NCBI RefSeq assembly: GCF_017368795.1
Contig: NZ_JAFNLL010000004.1
Coordinates: 62,001 to 126,000 of the forward strand
DNA from: Arthrobacter cavernae
Lineage (GTDB): Bacteria > Actinomycetota > Actinomycetes > Actinomycetales > Micrococcaceae
Length of the DNA: 64,000 bases
Direction: 5' to 3'
Part shown: positions 53,027-63,400 of the stretch, piece after piece
How positions within the stretch are numbered: the stretch's first letter is position 1
How the letters are laid out: every line of letters starts with the position of its first letter
Notes under the pieces: model-generated
What the model saw: the letters and a program-made list of their open reading frames with translations, nothing else
Databases searched by the model: none
What the model was told of the DNA's origin: nothing
Translations under genes and position numbers: made by a program

Positions 53027-56000
53027 ATGTCGTCAGGATCCAGCGTGGAGGATCAGTCCAAGTCAACAGTTGTCCGTGAAGGATTCTTCGGAGACTACTA
53101 CGAACATCTGGCGGAGGAGGACTCCCGGGCGTACTCACCTGAAGTTCTGACCTCACGGGCTGCCCAGCACCGGGAGATCGCCACGTCCCGCCGGCCAGGG
53201 CACGCCACCATCGAAATCGTCCACGAGAAGGACCGCAGCGTCCTGTACATCGTTACCGACGACATGCCGTTCCTCGTGGATTCCGTGAATGCCGAACTGG
53301 TGCGGCAGAACTGCGCCATCCGCCTCGTCATGCACCCCCTGTTCATCGTTACCCGGGACCGGAGCAGCGGGGACGTCACCGGAATCTCCCGGGTCCCTTC
53401 CAACATCGGACTTTCCAGCGGCGACACTGCGGCGCTGCCGGTCGTCTCCCATCTTGTGGGGCAGGGCGACAACGTCTCGCACATGGAGTCATGGATCGCC
53501 GTCGAGATCGACCGCGTCAGTGACGAGGTGCGTGGACAGCTCATCACCGGGCTCCGGCGCGTCCTGGGCGACGTCGCTGTCTCAGTCGAGGACTGGCCCA
53601 AGATGCGCAGCAAGGCCCTTGAACTTGCCGCGTCGCTGGCGACAGTCACGCACCCCGAGCAGATCGCCGAACTGCGGCAGGCCCAGGACCTCCTGCGCTG
53701 GCTCGACAACGGCAACTTCACCTTCCTTGGCTACCGCGAGTACGACCTCGTCAACGAGGACGGCGAAGACGTACTTGAGCTGCGCGAGGACAGCGGCCTG
53801 GGTCTGCTGCGTGCCGGCGACGACACCCGCCAGATCCAGCACCTGACCGACGCCGGCCGGAAGCGTGCCCGCGAGAAGCGCGCGCTGGTCATCACCAAAG
53901 CCAACTCCCGCTCCACAGTGCACCGCCCGGCATACCTTGACTACATCGGCGTGAAGAGCTTTGACTCCGCGGGCAATGTCAACGGTGAGCGCCGCTTCAT
54001 CGGCCTCTTCGCCACGAGCGCCTACACCGGATCGGTGCGCAGCATCCCGATCGTCCGCGAGAAGGTCGACTCCGTCCTGCGCAATGCGGGATTCCCGCGT
54101 GACTCGCACTCCGGCAAGGACCTCCTCGGCATCCTGGAGACCTACCCCCGCGACGAACTGTTCCAGATCGAAGTACCGGATCTTGCCGCCACCGCCACCG
54201 GCATCCAGCGGCTGCAGGAACGCCGCCGGACCAAGCTCTTCCTGCGCCCGGACATCTATGGCCGCTTCATGTCCGCCGTCGTCTACCTGCCGCGTGACCG
54301 GTACACCACCAGCGTCAGGCTGCGCATTGAGCAGGAACTGCGCGAGACCTTCCAAGCTGAAAGCATCGACTACGAGGCACGGATCACCGAATCCGCACTG
54401 GCCCGTGTGTTCTTCCGCATCCGCCTTCCCCGGACCGCCGAACTGGCCGAGGTAAACGCCGAGGAGCTGGAACTCCGGCTCGTGAGGGCCTCGCGCTCTT
54501 GGGGCGAAGGCATAGCCGGGGTGCTTCGTGGCAACCGGGCAGCGGACGACGCCGAGGCACTGTCGGCGTTGTGGGCCGAAGCTTTCCCCGCGGGCTACCG
54601 CGTGGACTACGAGGTGGAGGACGCGCTCGAGGACATCGAACGGTTCGAAACGTACGGCGCCACCGCTGAGCGAATGGCCGGTGCCGGCCAGGTCCGCCCG
54701 GGCGTGCACGTGTACCTCCCGGCCGGTGCCGGGGAATCGCTGGAAGAGGATGCACGCGTCAAGCTCTACCTGATGGAACCCAAGAGCCTCAGCCAGATCC
54801 TGCCGTATTTCCACAACCTTGGCCTGGAAGTCCTGGATGAGCGCCCCTTCGAGATCGAAACCGCCGACCAACGCGACTTCTTCCTCTATGACCTGGGCTT
54901 GAAGTACCCGGCAGGCATCGACGCCGTTGCAACCGGAGAACTGCTGGCAGATTCCTTCGGTGCAGCCATCACGGGTGCGGTGGAGTCCGACAGCTTCGAC
55001 CGGCTGGTCCTGCGCGAAGGCATGCACTGGCGCCAAGTGGTGGTCCTGCGTGCCTACGCCAAGTACATGCGGCAGATGGGGAACACCAACTCCTTCGAGT
55101 TCATGGCAGACACCCTGCTGGCGAACGCTGACGTCACCCGCGGCCTCAGCGCCTTCTTCGCAGCCCGCTTCGATCCTGCCGTGGACGAAGCGCAGCGTCC
55201 TGCCCGCCAGGCCGAAGCCCGCGCGGTGCTGGCTGAAGCCATCGAAGAGGTCGCCACGCTCGACGCCGACCGTGTGCTGCGGACCTTCATCAACCTGATC
55301 GAAGCCACCCTGCGCACCAACTACTTCCAGGGCAAGCCCTACGTCAGCTTCAAGCTCAGCCCCACCATGATTGAAGGCCTGCCGTTCCCGCGGCCGATGT
55401 TCGAGATCTGGGTCTACTCGCCACGCGTTGAAGGCGTCCACCTGCGCTTCGGCAAGGTGGCCCGCGGCGGTCTGCGCTGGTCGGACCGGCGTGAAGACTT
55501 CCGCACCGAAATCCTCGGCCTGGTCAAGGCCCAGACGGTGAAGAACGCGGTGATCGTCCCCACGGGGGCCAAGGGCGGCTTCTTTGCGAAGCGCCTGCCC
55601 AACCCGGCGGTCGACCGTGCGGCCTGGATGGCCGAGGGCATCGAAAGCTACAAGACCTTCATCCGCGGCCTGCTGGATGTCACGGACAACCTCGTGACCA
55701 CGGCCGACGGCGAACAGCTCGTGCCGCCGTCGGACGTCGTCCGCCACGACGGGGACGACTCCTACCTCGTTGTCGCTGCCGACAAGGGCACGGCGACATT
55801 CTCGGATACCGCCAACGGCCTCGCCGCGGAATACGGCTTCTGGCTGGGTGACGCCTTCGCCTCCGGCGGCTCGGTCGGCTACGACCACAAGGCCATGGGC
55901 ATCACGGCCCGCGGCGCCTGGGAATCGGTCAAGCGCCACTTCAGCGAGCTGGACCTTGATACCCAGTCCGAAGAATTCACCGTAGTGGGCGTCGGGGACA

Positions 56001-57880
56001 TGTCCGGCGACGTTTTCGGCAACGGCATGCTGCTTTCACGGCACATCCGCCTGGTGGCGGCCTTTGACCACCGCCACATCTTCCTGGATCCGACGCCGGA
56101 TGCCGCGGCCTCATTCGGCGAGCGGCAGCGGCTGTTCGAACTCCCGCGCTCGTCGTGGGAGGACTACGACAAGGCTCTCATCAGCGCCGGCGGCGGCGTC
56201 TACCCGCGCCAGGCCAAGGTGATCCCGATCTCGGCGCAGGTCCGCGCCGCACTGGGCCTGCCGGACGGCACCACCCAGCTCAGCCCGCCCGAACTGCTCC
56301 GGGCCATCCTGCTGGCACCTGCCGACTTGCTCTACAACGGCGGCATCGGCACGTACATCAAGGCAAGCACCGAAACGCATGCCCGGGTGGGGGACAAGGC
56401 CAACGACGCCATCCGCGTCGACGGCCGTGAACTGCGGGTCAAGGTGGTCGGCGAGGGCGGCAACCTGGGCCTGACGCAGCGGGGCCGCATCGAAGCCGCC
56501 CTCCAGGGCGTCATCCTGAACACGGATGCCATCGACAACTCCGCCGGCGTGGACTGCTCGGACCATGAAGTCAACATCAAGATCTTCGTGGACCGGATGG
56601 TGGCGGCCGGCAAGCTGGAGGCCGCCGACCGTGCCGCGTTCCTCGCAGACATGACGGACGAAGTGGGCCGTCTGGTGCTCGAGGACAACATCGACCAGAA
56701 CATCCTCCTGCTCAACGACCGCACCCGCGTGGCCGAGTGGAGCCCGAGCTACGAGCGCCTCATGGACTGGCTTGAGCGCTCCGCCGACCTCAAACGCGAG
56801 CTGGAAGCGCTGCCCACCACGGACACGCTGCGCGAGCGGCTGGAACAGGGCCAGGGGCTGACGTCCCCGGAGCTGGCGGTCCTGGCGGCCTACGCCAAGA
56901 TCGAGCTCAGCTCCGCCCTGCGCGACAGCGATCTCGCCGACGACCCGTGGTTCCGTCAGACGATCCGCGCCTACTTCCCGAAGCAGCTTCGCGAGAAATT
57001 CGACGCCGAACTGGACACCCACCCGTTGCGCCGGGAGATCATCGCCACGGTGGTTGCGAACGACATGATCAACATGGGCGGCATCACCTTCGCCTTCCGT
57101 GCCATGGAGGAGACTTCCGCCAACGAGGTTGCCGTCGCCAAGGCGTTTGTGGCGCTGCGGGAGATCTACGACCTCGATTCCATGATTGCTGAGCTGAATG
57201 CTTTGCCGGCATCGTTCCCCACCGAGCACTGGAGTGAAGTCCACCTCGACATCCGGCGCCTGCTGGACCGCGCGGTCCGATGGCTGCTGGGACAGGGCAC
57301 GCCCTCCCAGTCGATTGCCGACGTCGTGCAGCAGTTCAAACCGCTCATGGAACCCATGCGGGCCCGTCTGCTGGACTACCTGCGCGGCGACGACAAGGTC
57401 CGGATTTCCGGCCTGCTCGAGAAAGCGCACAGCTGGGAACTGCCGGAGACACTGGCGCACCGCTGGGCCGAGCTCTTCGAGAGCTTTGTCCTCCTGGACA
57501 TCGCCAGGATCACGGAGTCCGGCAGCAACCGGGGGGACGACGTCGCCCATGTCTACTACACGGTCTTCAACCGCTTCCATGTGGACTCCCTGCTGGAGCG
57601 GATCAGCGCACTGCCCCGGGCGGACCGCTGGCAGGCCCTGGCCCGCGCGGCGCTCCGTGATGACCTCTACTCCACTGTTGCGGACATCACGACGTCGGTC
57701 CTGGAGTCGACGGCGTCCGGCGCCTTTGCCGAGGAGCGGCTGAGCTCCTGGGAAGCCCAGAATGCGGAACAGCTGGGACGCGCGAAGAGCATGTTTGACG
57801 AGGTCAATTCCCTCGAAGCGGACGACATGGCCTCCCTGTCGGTAGCATTGAGGCTCTTGAGGTCAATCGTTCGACGCTAG
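53027..57880 (+). CDS. gdh: NAD-specific glutamate dehydrogenase, large (180-kDa class) form
   Basis: A 1617-residue NAD-GDH that deaminates glutamate to 2-oxoglutarate. The long N-terminal half contains ACT-like regulatory domains (about residues 50-500). The catalytic core shows RGGLRWSDRREDFRTEILGLVKAQTVKNAVIVPTGAKGGFF (with the catalytic lysine) and a Rossmann region with VVGEGGNLGLTQRGRIEAA. Helical C-terminal domains complete the family's usual 1600-residue size. ATG at 53027 follows GGAGG at a 9-base spacing; a TTG at 53021 would be too close. In mycobacteria this class is governed by GarA; no such gene is seen here. Confidence 0.96.
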   Translation: MSSGSSVEDQSKSTVVREGFFGDYYEHLAEEDSRAYSPEVLTSRAAQHREIATSRRPGHATIEIVHEKDRSVLYIVTDDMPFLVDSVNAELVRQNCAIRLVMHPLFIVTRDRSSGDVTGISRVPSNIGLSSGDTAALPVVSHLVGQGDNVSHMESWIAVEIDRVSDEVRGQLITGLRRVLGDVAVSVEDWPKMRSKALELAASLATVTHPEQIAELRQAQDLLRWLDNGNFTFLGYREYDLVNEDGEDVLELREDSGLGLLRAGDDTRQIQHLTDAGRKRAREKRALVITKANSRSTVHRPAYLDYIGVKSFDSAGNVNGERRFIGLFATSAYTGSVRSIPIVREKVDSVLRNAGFPRDSHSGKDLLGILETYPRDELFQIEVPDLAATATGIQRLQERRRTKLFLRPDIYGRFMSAVVYLPRDRYTTSVRLRIEQELRETFQAESIDYEARITESALARVFFRIRLPRTAELAEVNAEELELRLVRASRSWGEGIAGVLRGNRAADDAEALSALWAEAFPAGYRVDYEVEDALEDIERFETYGATAERMAGAGQVRPGVHVYLPAGAGESLEEDARVKLYLMEPKSLSQILPYFHNLGLEVLDERPFEIETADQRDFFLYDLGLKYPAGIDAVATGELLADSFGAAITGAVESDSFDRLVLREGMHWRQVVVLRAYAKYMRQMGNTNSFEFMADTLLANADVTRGLSAFFAARFDPAVDEAQRPARQAEARAVLAEAIEEVATLDADRVLRTFINLIEATLRTNYFQGKPYVSFKLSPTMIEGLPFPRPMFEIWVYSPRVEGVHLRFGKVARGGLRWSDRREDFRTEILGLVKAQTVKNAVIVPTGAKGGFFAKRLPNPAVDRAAWMAEGIESYKTFIRGLLDVTDNLVTTADGEQLVPPSDVVRHDGDDSYLVVAADKGTATFSDTANGLAAEYGFWLGDAFASGGSVGYDHKAMGITARGAWESVKRHFSELDLDTQSEEFTVVGVGDMSGDVFGNGMLLSRHIRLVAAFDHRHIFLDPTPDAAASFGERQRLFELPRSSWEDYDKALISAGGGVYPRQAKVIPISAQVRAALGLPDGTTQLSPPELLRAILLAPADLLYNGGIGTYIKASTETHARVGDKANDAIRVDGRELRVKVVGEGGNLGLTQRGRIEAALQGVILNTDAIDNSAGVDCSDHEVNIKIFVDRMVAAGKLEAADRAAFLADMTDEVGRLVLEDNIDQNILLLNDRTRVAEWSPSYERLMDWLERSADLKRELEALPTTDTLRERLEQGQGLTSPELAVLAAYAKIELSSALRDSDLADDPWFRQTIRAYFPKQLREKFDAELDTHPLRREIIATVVANDMINMGGITFAFRAMEETSANEVAVAKAFVALREIYDLDSMIAELNALPASFPTEHWSEVHLDIRRLLDRAVRWLLGQGTPSQSIADVVQQFKPLMEPMRARLLDYLRGDDKVRISGLLEKAHSWELPETLAHRWAELFESFVLLDIARITESGSNRGDDVAHVYYTVFNRFHVDSLLERISALPRADRWQALARAALRDDLYSTVADITTSVLESTASGAFAEERLSSWEAQNAEQLGRAKSMFDEVNSLEADDMASLSVALRLLRSIVRR

Positions 57881-57912
57881 GGGACAAGCCCGGCGTCGCA
57901 AATGGAGGTGCA

Positions 57913-59382
57913 GTGGCAATCTTTACGGACCCCATCAGGGAACATGCTGATTTCGGGCCTGGGGATGCCGAATGGCTGCACCTCCTGGTCGGCGACTGGC
58001 AGATGGTCGCCGACTTGGCGTTCGCGGACCTGGCCTTGTGGTTCCCGCATCCGGAGCTGGGCTACATCGCCCTTGCCCACGTGCGGCCGTCCACGTCCCA
58101 CACCGTGTTCCATGCCGACTTTGTTGGCGAGGGGATCCGTTCGGACCTGCGGCCGCTCGTGGACAAGGCGTGGTCCAGCCGTTCGATCGAGCGCTCCAGT
58201 GAAACCAGCTGGAGCAGCGAGATGGCGCTGCGGGTCGAAGCCGTCCCCATGGTCCGGAACGGGCGCACGCTCGCGGTGGTGACCTCGCACATGGACCTGT
58301 CCAGCTCCCGGATGCCGTCCCGGCTGGAACTGACGTACCGCCAGTGCGCGTACGACCTGCTGCGCATGGGTACATTGGGGCTCTGGCCCGATTTTGCCTC
58401 GCCCACGGGTTCACGCCGTGGTGCACCGCGCGTCGGCGACGGGCTGATCAGGCTCGACGCCGACGGCATGGTGCAGTATGCGAGCCCCAACGGGGTGTCC
58501 GCGTTCCGCCGCCTCGGCGAGGTGGAATCCCTGGAAGGCCGCTCTTTGGCCGAAGTGACGGCGGGTCTGCTGAAGGACCGGCGAATGGTCGACGAGACTC
58601 TGCCCCTGGTAGTGACCGGCCGCATGCCGTGGCGCAGCGAAATCGAATCGCGCGGCGTCAGCCTGTCGCTGCGTGCCATTCCCTTGCGCGACGAGACCCA
58701 ACGTTTCGGTGCACTGGTCCTGTGCCGCGATGTGTCCGAGCTCAGGCGCCGTGAGATGGAGCTCGTCACCAAGGACGCCACCATCCGCGAGATCCACCAC
58801 CGTGTGAAGAACAACCTGCAGACCGTGGCGGCCCTGCTGCGCATGCAGTCGCGGCGCATGGTCAGCGACGAAGCCAAGCAGGGGCTGGAGCAGGCCATGA
58901 GGCGTGTCGCCACGATCGCGCTGGTCCACGAGACCCTGTCCCAGGGACTCACGCAGAGCGTTGACTTCGACGAGCTGATCGGCCGCCAGTTCAGGCTGTC
59001 GGCAGAGGTGGCATCACCGTCCCAGCACGTCCGCACCGAGCGCTCCGGCCTCTTTGGTGAGCTGCCGAGCGACTTCGCGACGCCGCTGGCCTTGGTCATC
59101 AACGAGCTCGTCACCAACGCCGTGGAGCATGGGCTTGAAGGCCGGACCGGGACGGTGTGGCTGCTTGCCGACCGCGCCAAGGGGGACGGCGCCGATGAGT
59201 TCCTCACGGTGACAATCGCCGACGACGGCGTGGGACTTCCGGACGGACAGTACGCCGAGGGCCTTGGCCTGCAGATCGTGAGGACGCTCGTGACCAGTGA
59301 ACTGGGCGGGAGCATCCAGTGGATTCCCCGTGACGGTGGCGGAACCGCCGTCGAGATCGTCCTGAACCTCGCCCGGGCGTAG
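57913..59382 (+). CDS. pdtaS: sensor histidine kinase, PdtaS-like (HisKA_2 / HWE type)
   Basis: A 489-residue cytosolic kinase. An N-terminal GAF-like domain (about residues 1-140) and a PAS domain (about 175-280) precede a HisKA_2 domain with EIHHRVKNNLQTVAALLRMQSRRM and a HATPase domain (VINELVTNAVEHGLEG, IADDGVGLPDG, EGLGLQIVRTLV). This matches PdtaS, which phosphorylates the RNA-binding antiterminator PdtaR in related bacteria; pdtaR is not in this window. GTG at 57913 has GGAGGTG upstream. It is followed by a strong terminator and lies opposite whiB1, as in many actinobacteria. Confidence 0.93.
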   Translation: MAIFTDPIREHADFGPGDAEWLHLLVGDWQMVADLAFADLALWFPHPELGYIALAHVRPSTSHTVFHADFVGEGIRSDLRPLVDKAWSSRSIERSSETSWSSEMALRVEAVPMVRNGRTLAVVTSHMDLSSSRMPSRLELTYRQCAYDLLRMGTLGLWPDFASPTGSRRGAPRVGDGLIRLDADGMVQYASPNGVSAFRRLGEVESLEGRSLAEVTAGLLKDRRMVDETLPLVVTGRMPWRSEIESRGVSLSLRAIPLRDETQRFGALVLCRDVSELRRREMELVTKDATIREIHHRVKNNLQTVAALLRMQSRRMVSDEAKQGLEQAMRRVATIALVHETLSQGLTQSVDFDELIGRQFRLSAEVASPSQHVRTERSGLFGELPSDFATPLALVINELVTNAVEHGLEGRTGTVWLLADRAKGDGADEFLTVTIADDGVGLPDGQYAEGLGLQIVRTLVTSELGGSIQWIPRDGGGTAVEIVLNLARA

Positions 59383-59433
59383 GCTTCGCGAGCCCGGACC
59401 TGCGCCGGCTCTCGAAAAGCAGGCTCCTGACAA

Positions 59434-59472
59434 CAAGGAAGGCCGCAGACCAATGGTCTGCGGCCTTCCTTG
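59434..59472. terminator. terminator between pdtaS and whiB1
   Basis: CAAGGAAGGCCGCAGAC (59434-59450) pairs perfectly with GTCTGCGGCCTTCCTTG (59456-59472) around a five-base loop, between two convergent genes. Confidence 0.85.
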
Positions 59473-59493
59473 GTATGGAGACTCGGGTAGCGC

Positions 59494-59742
59494 CTAGGAG
59501 GCGCGGCGGGCCCGGGCGGCGCGGCGCTTCAGCGCACGGCGCTCGTCTTCGCTCATACCGCCCCAGACGCCGGCATCCTGTCCGGATTCGAGCGCCCACT
59601 GGAGGCACGTGTCGATTACAGGACAGCGGCGGCAAACGCTCTTCGCTTCCTCGATCTGCAGAAGTGCTGGTCCCGTGTTGCCTACTGGGAAGAAAAGCTC
59701 CGGGTCCTTGTCGAGGCAGGCTGCGCGATTACGCCAATCCAT
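59494..59742 (-). CDS. whiB1: WhiB1-like iron-sulfur transcriptional regulator
   Basis: An 82-residue WhiB-family protein with the four iron-sulfur ligand cysteines at 9, 37, 40 and 46 (RAACLDK, VCRRCPVIDTC), the GVWGG turn and a basic C-terminal tail (RRALKRRAARARRA) for DNA binding. WhiB1 proteins bind the main sigma factor and respond to nitric oxide. A CRP-type site (TGTGA-N6-TCACG) lies 42-57 bp upstream of the ATG; in Mycobacterium tuberculosis whiB1 is known to be controlled by the CRP protein Rv3676. The order pdtaS-whiB1 is conserved in actinobacteria. Confidence 0.96.
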   Translation of the reverse strand: MDWRNRAACLDKDPELFFPVGNTGPALLQIEEAKSVCRRCPVIDTCLQWALESGQDAGVWGGMSEDERRALKRRAARARRAS

Positions 59743-59783
59743 GCTGATCAGTCACTCCATTCGTGAGAACTAGATGAGCCTTT

Positions 59784-59799
59784 TGTGAAAACATTCACG
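59784..59799. promoter_or_regulatory. CRP/GlxR-type binding site upstream of whiB1
   Basis: TGTGA-AAACAT-TCACG at 59784-59799 matches the CRP-family consensus TGTGA-N6-TCACA at nine of ten defined positions. A possible whiB1 -10 (TAGTTC on the minus strand, 59772-59767) places it over the -35 region. Confidence 0.6.
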
Positions 59800-59813
59800 A
59801 GAAGCTCCAAAGG

Positions 59814-59838
59814 AAAGGGGCCCTGTGGGCCCCCTTTG
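59814..59838. other. GC hairpin in the whiB1 / membrane-gene intergenic region
   Basis: AAAGGGGCCC (59814-59823) pairs with GGGCCCCCTTT (from 59827) with one bulged base. On the plus strand it ends in TTT. It lies upstream of the CRP-type site as seen from whiB1. Role unclear. Confidence 0.4.
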
Positions 59839-59967
59839 TCGTCTGAGTCAAGCGTTTCATGTTAACGCCTTGTAAACAAGGGGTATGAGCCGTTGAAATG
59901 GCGCGAAACCGTGAGCGATGCATCACATCAACTGCCAGTGTCCTCACTGGTATCCGACTATGTCCGG

Positions 59968-59973
59968 TAGTGT
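59968..59973 (+). promoter_or_regulatory. -10 element for leaderless membrane-protein gene
   Basis: TAGTGT ends exactly six bases before the GTG at 59980. The -35 zone overlaps a small palindrome, CCAGTG-TCCT-CACTGG at 59935-59950. Confidence 0.5.
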
Positions 59974-59979
59974 GCCAGT

Positions 59980-60492
59980 GTGTCAAGACCTCCTGTGAAC
60001 CCTGCCCAGCCCGCCTTTGGACCGGAGGAGAACGGCGAACCCGGAGCGTCCCCGGGGGGGTTCGCCGGCGAGGCTGGAAGTGCGAGGCCTGCCGGGCCGC
60101 GCCCCTTGGGCATCATTATTGTCTCCCTGGTTGTCGGGGCCGAGGCGCTGACACTGCTCGGTGCTGCTGCCGTCTACGGATACCAGTTGGCCATTGGTGC
60201 GCCCGTGACGTCCTTCGCCGGTGCCCTGTTCACGCTCGCCCTGCTCCTGGGGCTGTCTGCTTGGCTCTTCGCCACGGGCTTGTTCCTGTTCCGGGGGTAC
60301 CGTTGGACGCGCGCTGCGGCGCTGGTGGCGCAGCTGTTCGTCCTGACCATCGGCGTGCCGACACTGGCTGAGGGAGTTGTCCTGCCTGGGCTGGTGATGG
60401 TGCTTCCTGCCGTCGCGGCGATCCTCTTCCTATTCGGCAAAAGAGTCATTTCATTTGCCTCGCGGACTGGCGGGTCCGCGCCGGTCCTCTGA
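59980..60492 (+). CDS. hypothetical four-helix membrane protein
   Basis: A 170-residue protein I do not recognise. After a Pro/Gly/Glu-rich cytosolic tail of about 40 residues come four hydrophobic helices (LGIIIVSLVVGAEALTLLGAAAVYGY, AGALFTLALLLGLSAWLFATGLFLF, AAALVAQLFVLTIGVPTLA, VLPGLVMVLPAVAAILFLFG). GTG at 59980 has TAGTGT six bases before it and no ribosome site, so it is probably leaderless. Its 3' end overlaps the tail of the minus-strand FtsK-like gene by 42 bp. Confidence 0.75.
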   Translation: MSRPPVNPAQPAFGPEENGEPGASPGGFAGEAGSARPAGPRPLGIIIVSLVVGAEALTLLGAAAVYGYQLAIGAPVTSFAGALFTLALLLGLSAWLFATGLFLFRGYRWTRAAALVAQLFVLTIGVPTLAEGVVLPGLVMVLPAVAAILFLFGKRVISFASRTGGSAPVL

Positions 60493-63400
60493 ACCGGCTG
60501 CTGCGATCTGGATGGTTTGCGTGCTGCCGTCCTGGACCAGCACGGCCCGGCCCGGTGTCCGGGCCGGGTCCGCATCGATCCGAAGCCCGAAGAAGTCGCC
60601 GTCGGCCGGATTCCGGGGGCCAATCAGCAAGCCGTGGCCGTGGTTCCGGGCGCTCAGGCAAAGGGGACTCCTGTGCAGGAGCGGCGTGTTCAGTGCGGCC
60701 GTGGCCACGACGGTGAAACCCATCTCATTCAACGCCGACAGCTGCGTTCCTGCCGAGGCCGTCAGTTGCTCGGCGTCGTCAACCAGCAGGATGCCTCGAA
60801 GCGGGACGTCGCCTGGTGTCCCGCGATTAGACCCGCCACCGTCTGGTCCGTAGGTGGCATCTTCGCGGACAGCTGAGAACGCCCTCTGCCGGAAGGCCGT
60901 CCAGAACCGTTCAGGGTGGTCCTGCGGCCCTGGAGCTATCCAGCGGTAGCGGGGATTGAGCACGGGCAATGCACGCAGCAGGCCCGTCTTGCCGGAACCG
61001 GGACTGCCGAGCGCCAGGAACACGCTTCCCGCAGCCAAGCGAACAGATGCGGCCTCAAGTTCATCCCCGCCGAGACCGAGGAGGAGCGAGTATCTGGCCG
61101 CCGTTGCATCGAAGGCTGGACGCTGCGGCCATCCTGAGGCGGAGCCGTGCGCACGGCCCAGAACGTCGTCGACCGAGGTGAATGCGGGGAGGGGTTCCAC
61201 GCGGAACGGCGTGGATCCCGCCGCCGCCGTCCCTGCATAGGGCCATGGAGTGTCCGGCGGGGGCGCGGCAAACTGGGCCACTGCCATGTTCCCGTCAAGG
61301 AAGCTTCCCGAGGCGAGAGCCCTGCCGGCGACGTTGTCGATTGCCCCGAACCGTGGCCACGCCAGTCGGCTCTCTTCGGTGCTTCCGGTGGGGAAGAACG
61401 CACGGTTCGGCAGTGCTGCGAACAGGCGGGACGCCACCAGTTCACGGTCGCCGGAGATGATGACGGTGATGCCTGCGCGGCCGCCGTCCCGGACAAGGCC
61501 TTGCAGGAGATCCTCCGCCCACGTCACAGGGCTGGAACGGAAGGCGGACATCCAGGCGCCCCAATTGCAGACCACAAGTGCCAAGGGCACGCGTGTCTCC
61601 TGCTCCGGGCGGGCTTGTCGTGAGGCCATCTCGTCCGTCAGCCGCTCCAGAATCCTGGCGGCACGGCGGGCTTCGTGAATCCCTGCCACGGCGCCAACGC
61701 GGTCTGCGCGGGAAGCCCCTGTGAACGAAGCGTCGCCGTCCAGAATGTAGAGATGCGATTCCGCAGGAGCAGTGGCCAACACTGACGCGATGGCCAGGAC
61801 TGCCTCGGAAACGCCGCTGGCGCCAGGCCCCACCAATCCAAGATGTCCGTCGGCCCATGGCCGCCACAGCAGCCTTACCACCTGCTGATCGGCCGGGACG
61901 TCAACGAGCCCAAGGCAGACGGTGGTCGTCCCGATGGCTTTGCCCGCGGCCGCACGTCGGCCGGGCAGAGGAACATGCAGTTCCTTGCTGCCGATCGTCA
62001 GTGCCTCGGGCAACGGTGCGGCAACGGGCCGTCGGGGTGCTTCACCTCCCAGCTCCGCCCAAAGCCTTCGAGTTGCCTCGACGATCGGAGCGGCCGCCTG
62101 GGCCGGGGTCGCCGTCGGGCGGGAAACGGCCCTCGTATGCCCTGCCATTCCCGCCCGGAGTGCTTCGATGGCGGTCCGGGAAACCGCGGCCGACTGGCTG
62201 GTGCCGCCGGTGGGTCCAGTGAGTGATGCGGTCTGAAACAGCACCGGAGATGCGGATCCTCGTGCAATGTACGCGCGGCCCGGGAGCGAAACCGGGATTG
62301 ACGCAGCATCCCGCGAATTGATGACATCCAGCGACTCCATGTCCGATTGGACCCGCAGTGCGATGCTCGTGGTGACGTTGGCACGGATGTCGGCGTTCAA
62401 CGCCCCCTGGGGCCGCTGGGTTGCCATGACCAGGTGGACGCCCAGCGACCGCCCGATGGCGGCAACCCGCATGAGTTCCGCCAGCGCAGCGGGTGCCTCC
62501 TCCACAAGCATCCTGAATTCGTCGACCACCACAAGCAAATGTGGCAGCGTCGGCAGTGCTGGCGAGGCCTGGCCGTGGTAGGCGATGAGATCCGGCGCCT
62601 TGGCCCGGGCGAGCCATTCTTCTCGACGCCTCACTTCTGCCCTCAGGGACATGAGGGTGCGCTCCAGCGCATGCTGGTTCAGGTCTGTCAGCAGGCCAAC
62701 GCAGTGTGGAAGGTCGATGAACGGTCCCAGCCCGGAACCGCCTTTGAAGTCAACAAACAGGAAGTTGACCCGGTCAGGGGCGTGGCTCAGGGACAAGGAC
62801 GAAACCAGTGTCCGGAGGAATTCGGACTTACCGGATCCGGTGGTTCCCGCAACGAGGAGATGCGGTCCGTCGGTTTGCAGATCCAAGCTTGTGGGCCCTG
62901 ATCCTCCATGGCCGACAACCGCGGGAAGACCCGGCGTGGATTGCCCGGATGCCCAGCGGGCAGCGATGCGCGCGGGGTCGTACGGCAACAGTTCACTAAG
63001 TCCGCATGCGTCCGGGATTCCCGGTGTAGCCGATGACGCTTTCGAAGCGGCAGCAATACTTCTGCAAAACCTGTCGAAGACCTCGGCAGGGACGAGGTCC
63101 GCGTCGAACTCCGTGGTGCGGCCGCCTGAGCGCAGGACTGCCTGCCTTCCGCCGACGTCCACGACCGTGTCCGAGGCATTCGTATTCACCGGCTGGGCGA
63201 GTACTACGTGCCAACCTGCTTCCTCGGCCACTCGACGCAGATCGGAATCCCTGGTGCCTGCGGCAGTATCGCCCATGAGGAACAGCCACCCCGGAGTTTC
63301 CGAACCGGATGCCAAGGCACGCCCGGCCTCCGTTGGATCCGAACAAAGAAGCGCTCCCGGCAGGAACCTCGCAGCCAGGGGCAGCAGCGCCGCGGGCCCA

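Noticed and set aside
59897..59930. Second CRP site (GTGA...TCAC near 59911)
   Set aside because: The half-sites are separated by eight bases instead of six.
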